Positions 46,501 to 54,213 of a stretch of 64,000 bases of DNA are shown here, piece after piece. The stretch is from Acidobacteriota bacterium (GTDB taxonomy: Bacteria; Acidobacteriota; Terriglobia; Bryobacterales; Bryobacteraceae): assembly GCA_018268715.1 (NCBI GenBank), contig JAFDVZ010000003.1, positions 410,570 to 474,569 on the forward strand. The letters are read 5' to 3'. The notes under the pieces are model-generated. The model was not told the origin of the DNA. It saw only the letters and a program-made list of their open reading frames with translations, and did not search any database. The stretch's first letter is position 1; the number at the start of each line of letters is the position of its first letter. A program made the position numbers and the translations under genes.

Positions 46501-47577
46501 GTCCGCCGCCTGCGCATTCGGCTGGCTGTACAACGAGTAATAGCAACGCGCCGCCCGATCGGGATTATTCGCCGCCTCATAGAGTTGCGCGAGCGTCCAT
46601 AACTCGTCGGCCTTCCAGGATTGCGCCGGCTTGCGGGCCTCGTAGTCAATCAGCGCGTGCTGGGCGTTCGCGACGTTGCCCTGCTGTTGCCAGTAATAGA
46701 AGATGCGCGCCGCGCCGTCGATCGAGTTACCCTTGGCGCGAGCGTCCGCCAGATACCGCCGCAACGCCCCAGCGCTTTTCAATTGCTCGAAGTACGCCTT
46801 GATCAGTTCGGCGGGCCACAGCGGGTTGAAACCGCGGTCGTATAGCGCCAGCGCCGCCTGCGCCGATCCCCGCGAGGCCTCAATCTCAGCCTGCGCCTTC
46901 ACTGGATAGACTGCGTCGGTGGGGAATGCGGCCGAATACTGTTTCAGATACTGTTCGGCGTAGCCGTATTGCTTGTGCGCCACCGCGTAGTCGAGCACCC
47001 TAACGTATGCCGCGGACTCATTGGGATACCGCGCAATCCAGGCACGGTGTTCGGCGCGCGCGGCGTCGAAACCCAGCAGGTGGTCGTCGATCGCGGCGGT
47101 CATCCTCTCAAACGCCCTCCACGATTTCTGTTCCATCGCGGGCGTGTACCTCTCCGCCGCCTGTGCGGGCAGGACGGCCGCCTCATGGAGCGCCTTCACT
47201 TCCTTGGCGGGCTCCAACCGGCGCTGGTAGTAATCGGCCAGGGCGATTTGGCCCGAGAATTTGTCGCCGGCCAGTTGTGCGTGCTTGATCCAGTCGGCTT
47301 CAGCCGACCCAAAGTCGAGTTGCCGCTCGGCCTCGAGCGCTCGCAACGAGTACAACTCGCCATCGGCCGGCCGCACCGCAATGAGTTTCGCTAACTCAGG
47401 CCGCGTCTCTGAGGACGGACGCCGCGCCAACGCCTTGGCCGGGCCCGAGGGAACCAACTTGAAGAATACGGCCTGCAGCGGGCTCGTCGCCTCGATGTGC
47501 GCCAGTTCGGCCTGTAGAACGGCGGCCAAAATCACGGCGGAGGCGGCCAGCGCGATCCGGCTACGGGATAACTTCAA
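40537..47577 (-). CDS. Giant exported TPR-repeat protein
   Basis: 2346 residues in one uninterrupted frame. An N-terminal signal or anchor (about 8-26) is followed by an almost continuous helical solenoid of tetratricopeptide-like units, for example AVAEYTLALELDAEIGSAHDNLAELYWAAGRKDDANAEYRRALES. A low-complexity Ala/Pro/Gln/Glu insert occurs near residues 540-575. Such length suggests a scaffold that organises partners in the periplasm or on the surface. It overlaps the vWA gene upstream by 17 nt and the next gene by 4 nt. Confidence 0.88.
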   Translation of the reverse strand: MKLSRSRIALAASAVILAAVLQAELAHIEATSPLQAVFFKLVPSGPAKALARRPSSETRPELAKLIAVRPADGELYSLRALEAERQLDFGSAEADWIKHAQLAGDKFSGQIALADYYQRRLEPAKEVKALHEAAVLPAQAAERYTPAMEQKSWRAFERMTAAIDDHLLGFDAARAEHRAWIARYPNESAAYVRVLDYAVAHKQYGYAEQYLKQYSAAFPTDAVYPVKAQAEIEASRGSAQAALALYDRGFNPLWPAELIKAYFEQLKSAGALRRYLADARAKGNSIDGAARIFYYWQQQGNVANAQHALIDYEARKPAQSWKADELWTLAQLYEAANNPDRAARCYYSLYSQPNAQAADAERALAGLTNLLFANAGQGIRFGSSDLTYYRDIAQADPYPGYLNGVLSLILNSTGPAYAYSDENQKAQPYFQRAKASELVTLFDSRFPNSTRRPGLHLSRIQSFATYGDNQAVIRAGGQFRAQFANAAERTQVATLMADAYARTNQMQQEFALYNELLRELSRRADGVPLGEHGGAAPAAPKQDQPQEQGDAATPAEPREAPKRGARSPEYARILDRYLARLVNLKRIPDALALYRQEIDRNPNDPGLYERFAGFLEQNRLGADVEATYKRAISQFPDTSWSHKLARWYLKQKQTAQFTQLSREVAEKFSGAELERYFSEAVPRGSVAAALYLQLNLYAHQRFPNDLAFTRNLLTAYSTRGSADAVAYESLLRASWFQADDLRVRFFEYLARNRKLDAELAALGSIGSQQQVNANPVGARMLAEGESWRTNFEAAAPVFHAIAASYPTADLAAPRAVAIYRSLATIDPKHTDTAAALEQSLVAYAPGDSVALTYAGEIQADRERFDRARPLWNRIATTEPGKAERYLESATVFWDYFLFDDALRVIDEGRRKLNDPAMHAYQAGAIYESKRQYDRALSEYASAAFRQANDQAQRRLVRLARRPSLRDSVERLTVQAATAANAGPREIGLRTAVLENQGRRADMEQTLLSAAGRATAFETLDWVETQGRIGGFPAVQEAAMTRRVAITTDPVDQVRLQLGLAHFYEDQARPNDAQRVLSALLRTHPSTLGVVRAVTDFYWRSGQPKNAVTTLTAAANGAQPFYQKSFRLEAARKATESGDTTTARQTLALLLKDDPYRSEYLSAMADTYARAGDDRGLRTFYQATIDGLRASNLTASDRTERTAAMRRGLIPVLTRVKDYSSALDQYVEVLNRYPDDSELTREAAAYAGAHQMSEKLIAYYVKTAAASPKDSRWPIVLARLETELEKFPEAVESYSKALAIRPERADLWNAQAALDETLLRLADAEKNYLKLYELSYHDTTWMERVALTRARQGQKAGMLAAVKSAFIENRPERPDNFFAAAARLENWGYVAEARQYAEQGAAALGTDLPAQSEYAVSYAGIMARSRQYEAAFKRLSANGTDPEKAPALGDALRQMGRVAGTYFTPEEKTAFAAFLERTRSADSRLGLEAARAAGLEELAAKWLDAMLAANPSDVLVQNQYAENLTRRLRNGELGRRFEQLYNSMPPQAENREPLLSQAMEAYRRSGEAAAELRVIRLGARHGDIGQMAERMCPLLLAQPQTLLTVASSDAAGDMRDLAANCVVEGGKSADALAVIAARGKVFPPVWTSAYTALAGLFFAIDNPQVRSAFALALGSPVIGENIGKPVDRDRQLAGQPWFYYASRYGEYLAMTRQANAADYLPALVESAPWSNRRHEELGDYYRDAGDTRAAVAEYTLALELDAEIGSAHDNLAELYWAAGRKDDANAEYRRALESYIQTQDRGPAQASFTNDVRTTLVHIGRRDLLATLRPEADRLLKTWLRRNGTYMFEPLLEGILGASGDPAKGVKWLTDLSQATGDPLSILGRAVRNQLLPDAQRDLLYQKLIDANQSKLSASFGQPRETAEQALRSWQTEYIRSLLDRKQAARALAVLNTIPVKTRKAGQAEYASLAIQIAGLSGDVPALLARYAIEADPPPVDALRAGANELNRRGVEAAARRVLEFIYTRELEAHHFDSANFLGLAEIRLAEGDSAGATELLRRMTMLCGAPFETQASAAALLARFGKTAEAAGFLEQLVKAVPWDMASRAKWAELAANSRELTNITSDSNTSYVVRADAAVALRKMGGAKVSTGSAELDLLASSAPLTELGVNKPYWRPARLEAAAVIKDGASKARTLILAIGADPTPVAPRVDLFRTQLSLKRYQQAIWVLPDDTQSSANIPDNEAIPEYLAGSFLRDTPLTAVERASVSKGLGEAWRNLGDPTRASYFYRLAMELDKSPALKAAIQADLDLVRKAVALRRENNERRPVISKNLEQPHTVRPKLAAGGAR

Positions 47578-49846
47578 GCTGCACCTCCTGAGTCCCGATG
47601 TTATGGGCGAAGTCCTCCGCCGTCACGGTCACCTTGTACTTTCCGGCCGCCAAATACGCGGGCACGAATAACTCGCCCGTGTTTGCGTTCATGCGCGGGT
47701 TCCATTTCATGTAAGCGGCCTCGGCTCCGTACATCCTCGCCACGATCGTTCGCGCCGTCTCCGATGCGTTTACGCTCAACCGTACGGTTTCGCCGGGCCG
47801 ATATCTGGTCTTGTCCAAGCGCACCTTCACGGCGGGCGGCTTGCTCGCGATCACAAAGCTTTTCGATTCGCGGAACGTTCGCCCCTCCTTGTCGCGCAGA
47901 ATCAACCGCACGTGATAGGTTCCATCCTGCATATCCACCGGCGCGAGGAACCTCGTTTGCCAGGTATCCTCGTGCTCCAGATATCGCAACTTCTTCACCA
48001 AGCCGAAGGGGAACACCGCCGTGATGGAAGCGATGGAAAGATCGGTCCTGACGCGCAACACGGGGTCGCCGGGACGAATCAGCCGGGGGCGCAACAGCGC
48101 GCGGGGAGCGGCCAGAAACGACGTGTAGGGCGTCACGAATTTGTACTTCCGCGCCAGGCGGATGATCTCGTCGATGGTCGCCCGGTCCTCTCCGTCGCGC
48201 TCGATCTTCTCGAGCAGCGCATCCACGCGAGCCTTGGCCCAGGTGCGCGGAAGTCCCGGATGCTCGGCGTTCTGCGCGGGCAGGCTCACCGCTGTCTGCG
48301 CAGTGAACGCCGCGCCTTCCCGAGACCCTTTCACCGAGAACGTCGTTCGCGCCGGCTTACCGTACGTGCCAACCCACGCCGCCATCGATCCCGGGAATAC
48401 AGTGTCTTCCAACGGGTACACGAGCCCAACAGCGGGCGTCGCCGTGAACGCCAAACCCTCCACCGGATCGCGCCCGATTTTCGAAAGGAACGCATTCAGT
48501 TTGAAGTCCAAGGGCTCAGTCGATCGCACCTGCTCAATCAACCCGCCGTTCTTCGCAAACTGCTTCAACAACGCGACGTTCGCGTCGTCGCCCACGGCGA
48601 ACACGTACGTACGTGGCCGTCTGGCCGCGGCCAGTTTGCTCCATTCCGCCGCGTACCATGCCGCCAGCCTGGCATTCTGAACGATCCCGGCGGTGGCGCC
48701 GCCGTCGCTGAACAGAACAATGTACGGATTGGGACCGTTTTGTTTCAGCGCCGCTTCCAGCGCGGCCTGCATGTTGGTGCCGCCGCGCAGCCGGCTGGAC
48801 CGTACGAACGCCATCGCCTTTTCCACCGCGACCGGCGACGCTGGCACGGGCGCCGGCGCCATCGCCGCCACCTCCGAATTGAATAGCAGAAGGCTGAACT
48901 GGTCGCCCGCGCGTAGACTTCTCAGTAACTTCTCAAGCCCCTGGAAACTACGTTCCAACTTCTCCCACTGCATGGAGAGCGACGCATCGAACAGCGCCAC
49001 CACCGTCCGCGGAGCGCCCGACTGGCCGCTGGTCCGCGCCGCACCCACCAGGGTGCTCACTTCAAAGAATCCCGCTTCCTCCGGATCGCGATGCGTAATC
49101 ACCGCGAGCGTGTCCGCCTTGGGCGGCGCAAACGTATATTCGACCGCGAAGTCTTCGCTCAGCGGAACCGCCTTGCCGTCGAACTCGACACGAACCACGT
49201 TCGCCGTCTGTTGGGCGACCCGCGCGGCGTAGGCTTTGCTGGTGATGTTGAACGATGCAATCGGATGCTCCGTGCGAAACTCGAAGCGGATCGTCAGTTT
49301 GCCCGCGGTCATCGCCCGGTAGACGTCCGGCCGCAACGGTATGGCGAAATAGCCTTTCAACTGCTCGACGCTCAGCCGTTCGTGATACTCGATTTCGACA
49401 CGCTTGTAGCCCCAGGCGGGAATCGGCGCAACGCGCGCGATGAACGCGGATCCGCGGCTCGCCTCATCGGAACTCTGCTCGCCCATTTGCAGCAGACCCG
49501 GATCGAGCGCCTGAATGCGGATGTCGTTGTAGATCTCTTCGGCGCGCTTGCGCTCCAGGATCACGCCGGGAATCCTGGTCACGTCGTCCCATATGGCGAA
49601 ATCGGAGACGAGTCCGCGGGAGGGCAGGGCGAAGGTGTAGTTGCCTTCCAGGATCTTCCCCGTGTGGTTCGCGTATACCTGCCGCACCGCCACGCGCGCG
49701 TCGGCGTTGTCGATCAACACGTCGATCGACATCTGTTCGAGCGACAGAACGGCAGGATCCGGCTGTTTCGCATCGGTCGGCAGCAGGACCCCCGCGTCCC
49801 CGAACAAGGGAATCGCGCAGACCAGCGAGAGTATAGCTTTCTTCAT
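47561..49846 (-). CDS. VIT and von Willebrand A domain protein
   Basis: 761 residues with signal peptide (ILSLVCAIPLFG). A VIT domain (about 30-170: VRQVYANHTGKILEGNYTFALPS, GVILERKRAEEIYND) precedes a vWA domain (about 280-450). The vWA metal site is complete: DASLS, a Thr in LRGGTNMQAAL and an Asp in LFSDGG. The C-terminal third is beta-rich, with two Ig-like segments (YHVRLILRDKEGRTF, GKYKVTVTAEDFAHN). This is inter-alpha-trypsin-inhibitor-like architecture, a protein-binding module. It overlaps the propeller gene by 4 nt. Confidence 0.9.
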   Translation of the reverse strand: MKKAILSLVCAIPLFGDAGVLLPTDAKQPDPAVLSLEQMSIDVLIDNADARVAVRQVYANHTGKILEGNYTFALPSRGLVSDFAIWDDVTRIPGVILERKRAEEIYNDIRIQALDPGLLQMGEQSSDEASRGSAFIARVAPIPAWGYKRVEIEYHERLSVEQLKGYFAIPLRPDVYRAMTAGKLTIRFEFRTEHPIASFNITSKAYAARVAQQTANVVRVEFDGKAVPLSEDFAVEYTFAPPKADTLAVITHRDPEEAGFFEVSTLVGAARTSGQSGAPRTVVALFDASLSMQWEKLERSFQGLEKLLRSLRAGDQFSLLLFNSEVAAMAPAPVPASPVAVEKAMAFVRSSRLRGGTNMQAALEAALKQNGPNPYIVLFSDGGATAGIVQNARLAAWYAAEWSKLAAARRPRTYVFAVGDDANVALLKQFAKNGGLIEQVRSTEPLDFKLNAFLSKIGRDPVEGLAFTATPAVGLVYPLEDTVFPGSMAAWVGTYGKPARTTFSVKGSREGAAFTAQTAVSLPAQNAEHPGLPRTWAKARVDALLEKIERDGEDRATIDEIIRLARKYKFVTPYTSFLAAPRALLRPRLIRPGDPVLRVRTDLSIASITAVFPFGLVKKLRYLEHEDTWQTRFLAPVDMQDGTYHVRLILRDKEGRTFRESKSFVIASKPPAVKVRLDKTRYRPGETVRLSVNASETARTIVARMYGAEAAYMKWNPRMNANTGELFVPAYLAAGKYKVTVTAEDFAHNIGTQEVQLEVIP

Positions 49847-51750
49847 TTGATGAGGTTGTCCTCAGGCGCGCGGACAAGGCCGTTGTCCGTGCCGATGTAG
49901 ACCAGTCCGTTATCCACTGCGATGGCGGTGACGTTCATCGAAGGCAGTCCGCGCGTGATCCAGCGCCATCTTGCCAGCGACCGATCGTAAAGCGCAAGCC
50001 CGCGCCCCAGCGTGCCGGCGTACACCGCCCGATCGGATGCGGCCATCGCGTTCGGATTCACTTCAAAGTTCTTCGGCAGATCGGCGAACGTAGTCCAGGC
50101 GCCCGCCACGCCGGTATGAGCGATGCCGCCGCCATAAGCGCCGATGAACGTGTCGTCAGATAAGGGCAACACGGCCGTAATCCAATTGTGTGTCAAACGG
50201 GAGTTGTTATTGGTATAGCTCGTCGTGACAAAACCATTTTCGATCACCGAAAGCCCACCCAGCGTACCGACCAGCGTGCGCGAGCCCAGCTGCGCGAGCG
50301 CGTAGACATGATTGTTCACCAGCCCGTGAAATGCGTAGATGCTGGAAATCCGCGACGCCTCGATGAAACTGACGCCCGCCGGAGTGCCGGCAATGATCGC
50401 GCCATCGGGGCGAAACAGCACATCCGTAATCTGATTCGCGATGAGCCCGTCGCGCCGCGTCAGCACCTCGCGACGTTCGCCGCGCGGGCTGAACATCGCC
50501 AGCCCGTTCGACGTAGCCACGGCCGTGCGGTCATGCGCGCGGTCATGCGCGATGCGGTTGACGCAGAACAAGACGTCGTCCTCCAGATGCCGGGCCCTGG
50601 CGCGCGCCGGCTCCACGATGTCCAACCCGCGGTCGAAATAGCCGATCCACAATCCTCCGGCGCCGTCGGGCGCCAAGGCGGAGACGTTGCGGTCGGCCAG
50701 GCGCGCCTCCGCCGCCGTCAGCACAGGCGTCCAGTCGCCGTGCCGGGCGCCGATGCGGAACAGCCCGTCCGGCGTCAGCGCCAGCGTCGCCCCACCCATG
50801 GCGAGCAACCGTCTGACGTTCGACGCCTCGCCGGCCGCCGATGGTTTCGTCTTGGCGTCGAGGGGCGCCCGCAACAGACCCTCGTCGAGCGTTCCCACCA
50901 GCAGCGACCCATCCAGCTTGATCGCGGCCTGGGTGGTGAATCCCTGCGCCAGCGCCCTTTGCACCCGCCCGTCACGCAATTCGGCGACTCCCAGCGCTGT
51001 CGCCGCGTAAGCCGTATCGACATCCACGGCGATCGAAAAGATATGTGCGTCGGGCAGGCCTTCTTTCTCGCCGAAGCGCTCCAACTGGCCCGCGCGCCAA
51101 TGCGCCACACCTTCGTTCTGCGTACCGATCCAGAGGCTGGCTTCTTCGCCCGCCAGCGCCGTCACATGGTCGCCGGCCTGCGGAACAACGCGCGCCAGAT
51201 GCTTGCCGTCGAAGGAGACCACGCCGGCCTTCTCCGTGCCGAACAGAATCCGACCGGTGGAAAGAGGCAGCACCGCGGTCATCTTCCGGGCGCCCGCATC
51301 ATCGGGACGGATCTGCCGGAACCGCGCTCCATCGAAGGCCAGCGCGCCTTCGCCCGCCGTCGCCATCCACAGTTCCCGCGTTTGGGATCCGCCTCCGATG
51401 CCCACCGCGGCGGCGACAATGGGCGCCGGGGGCAGTTCCAGCCCGGTGCGGTAGCTCTTGGTCAACGCGCCGGCCGCGTCGTACTCGAAGACTCCGGCGT
51501 CACCCACCACATACAGGCGGCCGCCGAACTCCGCCGCGTCCCGAAATCCCGCCGGCGCGGAGATGGTCTCGAACCCCGGGGGAACCGTTCCATCCAGGTT
51601 CGACTCGACAAAGCGCACCTGTCCCTCGGCGTCCACCTCACCGGCGGACGTTCGAAGAACCCTCGAAGCCTTCCACAACACCCCCGTCGCGATGAAGGCC
51701 AGGACCGCGAAACCACCCCCAAGCGCCCAGATCAGGCGCCGATTGCGCAT
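49843..51750 (-). CDS. Membrane-anchored beta-propeller protein (first gene of envelope operon)
   Basis: 635 residues. One N-terminal membrane segment (LIWALGGGFAVLAFIATGVLW) anchors a repeat domain with blades like ASLWIGTQNEGVAHW, GGLWIGYFDRGLDIV and VYIGTDNGLV, typical of two-component-regulator propellers. There is no kinase or DNA-binding part, so it is a sensor or binding platform facing the periplasm. A TATACT hexamer lies 7 nt before the ATG, and no ribosome site is present. Confidence 0.83.
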   Translation of the reverse strand: MRNRRLIWALGGGFAVLAFIATGVLWKASRVLRTSAGEVDAEGQVRFVESNLDGTVPPGFETISAPAGFRDAAEFGGRLYVVGDAGVFEYDAAGALTKSYRTGLELPPAPIVAAAVGIGGGSQTRELWMATAGEGALAFDGARFRQIRPDDAGARKMTAVLPLSTGRILFGTEKAGVVSFDGKHLARVVPQAGDHVTALAGEEASLWIGTQNEGVAHWRAGQLERFGEKEGLPDAHIFSIAVDVDTAYAATALGVAELRDGRVQRALAQGFTTQAAIKLDGSLLVGTLDEGLLRAPLDAKTKPSAAGEASNVRRLLAMGGATLALTPDGLFRIGARHGDWTPVLTAAEARLADRNVSALAPDGAGGLWIGYFDRGLDIVEPARARARHLEDDVLFCVNRIAHDRAHDRTAVATSNGLAMFSPRGERREVLTRRDGLIANQITDVLFRPDGAIIAGTPAGVSFIEASRISSIYAFHGLVNNHVYALAQLGSRTLVGTLGGLSVIENGFVTTSYTNNNSRLTHNWITAVLPLSDDTFIGAYGGGIAHTGVAGAWTTFADLPKNFEVNPNAMAASDRAVYAGTLGRGLALYDRSLARWRWITRGLPSMNVTAIAVDNGLVYIGTDNGLVRAPEDNLIK

Positions 51751-51757
51751 AGCGTCC

Positions 51758-51763
51758 AGTATA
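51758..51763 (-). promoter_or_regulatory. Candidate -10 element of the envelope operon
   Basis: TATACT on the minus strand (five of six matches to TATAAT) ends 7 nt before the ATG at 51750. A leaderless mRNA is implied if it is used. No good -35 is visible. Confidence 0.45.
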
Positions 51764-51843
51764 GGAGACTCGAGCTACAGATCTGTTAGACCCTCGGCGC
51801 GTGGGTCTTGTTTGTGCGCCGGCCGGGTCGCGAAAGGCGATGA

Positions 51844-54204
51844 TCAGGCGAAACGAAGCGTGTACACGCGGCCCTTCTTGACGGCCAGGGACCCTGGTTT
51901 CGAGGGAAGCGCCTTGCCGTTTTCGAGCGCCTCGACGACAGACTGCCCGCGCGGAGCCACGACCCGATGAACTCCGTCCACCGAGGGCCGTATCGTTGCC
52001 GACACGGCGCGGCCGTCCTTCCATTCCAGGTCGACGCCGACGCCGCCCCGCGCTCGCAGGCCGGTGACGCGACCCGACTTCCACGCCGACGGCAGCGCGG
52101 GCAAAAGCCGCAATCGCCCGCCGTGACTCTGCACCAACATCTCGGCGATCGCCGCCGTCTCTCCGAAGTTTCCGTCAATCTGAAAGATCGCGCCGTGATT
52201 GGCCGGGTGTGTGTCGAACAGGTTGGGATAAGTCGAATCGCGCAACAACTTGTGCAGAAACTCGACCGCCAGATCGCCTTCCCGCAGGCGAGCCCAGAAC
52301 ATCGTCACCCACGCCGCGCTCCAACCTGTATGCGCTCCTCCATGAGATAGACGGTATTCCAGGCTCTTTCGAGCGGCGGCGGCTAACTCCGGCGTCTCAT
52401 CCGGATCGATCTCATACCCCGGATGAAGGCCGAATAGGTGCGAGATATGGCGGTGGCCGGGCTCGGTTTCGCCAAACTCCTCGGACCACTCCATCAGACG
52501 TCCATCGCTTCCAACGCGCGGGCGCCGCAGTTTCGCGATGGCGGCCCGGCACTCGGCGGCGAAATCGCCGTCAGCGCCCAACAGGGCGGCGGCCTTCTCG
52601 GTCCGGCTCAGCACGGCGAACGCGATCGACTGGGACATCGTCGGGCCCATCGTGATGTTACCGCGGACTGCGCCCGGCGCAATGTAGGTATTCTCAGGCG
52701 AGTTAGCCGGACCGGCGACTAACCTGCCGGTCTTCGGATCGGCGACCAGGTAATCCAGGGTGAATCGCGCGCAAGCCTTCAGAATCGGATAGGCGCGGTC
52801 GCGCAGAAAGGCGCGGTCCTGCGTGTAGTCGAAATGCTCCCAGAAGTGCAGGCTCGACCATGCCAGCCCGTCGGGCCATAGCCCGTAGCCGATGTTGCCG
52901 TCCAACGCGGTGTGGCCCCATGGATTGGTGGTATAGTGCGCCACCGCCCCGCGGCAGCCATACGCAACCTTCGCCGTCTTCTCAGCGTGCGGGCGCAGGC
53001 GCTCAATGTAGCGAAAGAACGGGTCGTGCAGTTCACTCAACCCACACACTTCCGCCGGCCAGTAGTTCATCTGGATGTTGATGTTGATGTGATAGTCGGC
53101 CGACCACGGCGGAGTCAGCCCGTCGGCCCACAACCCTTGCAGATTCGAAGGCAACGAACCCGCGCGCGAACAGCTGATGAGAAGATAACGGCCGAAGTTG
53201 AAATAGAGCGCCGCGAACGCCGGATCGGTCTCACCCTTGCGGACTGCGGCCAGGCGTTCATCGGTAGGCTCGGCGCTGCGATCGGGGCCCGCCAATTCGA
53301 GGGACACACGGTTGAACAACGCCGCATGATCGGCGGCCTGCGCCCGCGCAATCGCCGCATAGCCACGCTTCACGGCCCCATCGAGCGACACGCGTGAACG
53401 GCCCGCCGGGTCGGGTTCGTCGAAATCCGTCGCAGCGGTGACGAACAGCGTAACGGTCTTGGCGCGCTCGATCCGGAAGCCATCGGTGTCGACCTTCTTC
53501 GATCCGCCTTCCACAACGCAGCCCAACAGCGCCGCGAATTCGACGCCGTAGGGCCGGGGCCGCCCCGTCATCCGCACGACTTCGCCATCTCCGGCGGTCT
53601 CGGCGTCCTTCTCGCGCGAAAGCGCCGCACGTAACGACAGGCCGTCGGCGGCGTCCGTCTCCAGACGAACTACAAGCACCCGGTCAGGAAACGACGAGAA
53701 CACAGTCCGGCGATACCCGGCGCCGCCCACACGATAGGAAACCGCCGCCCGCCCCGTCGACAGGTCGAGTTCGCGCCGGTAATCGGTCACATCGTCGGAG
53801 TGGCGGAACTCGAGCGTAAGATCGCCAAGGGTTTGATAGGACCCGAACGTCTCCGCTCGCATCGGCGTCATCATCTCCGCCTGCGCCAGCTTGTTGGCCT
53901 CGGCATACTGGCCGTCAAACAGCAGTTGCCGCACCTTGGGCAGAGCCGCCCGCGTCTGGGGGCGATCATCCTCGGCCGCCTTGCCCGACCACAGGCTGTG
54001 CTCGTTCAGTTGGATCCGTTCCTTGACGGCGTGGCCGAACACCATCGCCCCAAGGCGCCCGTTGCCCACTGGAAACGCATCGTTCCACGTCGCGGCGGGA
54101 GAACGGCGCCAGAGCACGTTCGAATCGCGCGGCGCGTCCGCGAATGAGCGTGACGCGCCGGCGGCCGCCGCGGCGGTCTTAAGCAGATCCCTGCGTGTGA
54201 TCAT
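51844..54204 (-). CDS. GH95-type alpha-L-fucosidase, Tat-exported
   Basis: 786 residues, usual length for GH95. Tat signal ([16 protein letters not shown]). The N-terminal beta-domain starts with [18 protein letters not shown] and [11 protein letters not shown]; the catalytic (alpha/alpha)6 barrel includes [28 protein letters not shown] (given here as key residues only), ANSPENTY and [19 protein letters not shown]95 enzymes release alpha-1,2-fucose (or galactose) from plant or animal glycans by inversion. It starts 9 nt after the stop of the oxidoreductase gene, without its own ribosome site. Confidence 0.92.
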   Translation of the reverse strand: MITRRDLLKTAAAAAGASRSFADAPRDSNVLWRRSPAATWNDAFPVGNGRLGAMVFGHAVKERIQLNEHSLWSGKAAEDDRPQTRAALPKVRQLLFDGQYAEANKLAQAEMMTPMRAETFGSYQTLGDLTLEFRHSDDVTDYRRELDLSTGRAAVSYRVGGAGYRRTVFSSFPDRVLVVRLETDAADGLSLRAALSREKDAETAGDGEVVRMTGRPRPYGVEFAALLGCVVEGGSKKVDTDGFRIERAKTVTLFVTAATDFDEPDPAGRSRVSLDGAVKRGYAAIARAQAADHAALFNRVSLELAGPDRSAEPTDERLAAVRKGETDPAFAALYFNFGRYLLISCSRAGSLPSNLQGLWADGLTPPWSADYHININIQMNYWPAEVCGLSELHDPFFRYIERLRPHAEKTAKVAYGCRGAVAHYTTNPWGHTALDGNIGYGLWPDGLAWSSLHFWEHFDYTQDRAFLRDRAYPILKACARFTLDYLVADPKTGRLVAGPANSPENTYIAPGAVRGNITMGPTMSQSIAFAVLSRTEKAAALLGADGDFAAECRAAIAKLRRPRVGSDGRLMEWSEEFGETEPGHRHISHLFGLHPGYEIDPDETPELAAAARKSLEYRLSHGGAHTGWSAAWVTMFWARLREGDLAVEFLHKLLRDSTYPNLFDTHPANHGAIFQIDGNFGETAAIAEMLVQSHGGRLRLLPALPSAWKSGRVTGLRARGGVGVDLEWKDGRAVSATIRPSVDGVHRVVAPRGQSVVEALENGKALPSKPGSLAVKKGRVYTLRFA

Positions 54205-54213
54205 CAATTGTTA

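Noticed and set aside
51788..51808. Hairpin AGACCC/GGGTCT after the GH95 gene as a terminator
   Set aside because: Only a 6-bp stem with a 9-nt loop and no T-tract on the minus strand; too weak to call.
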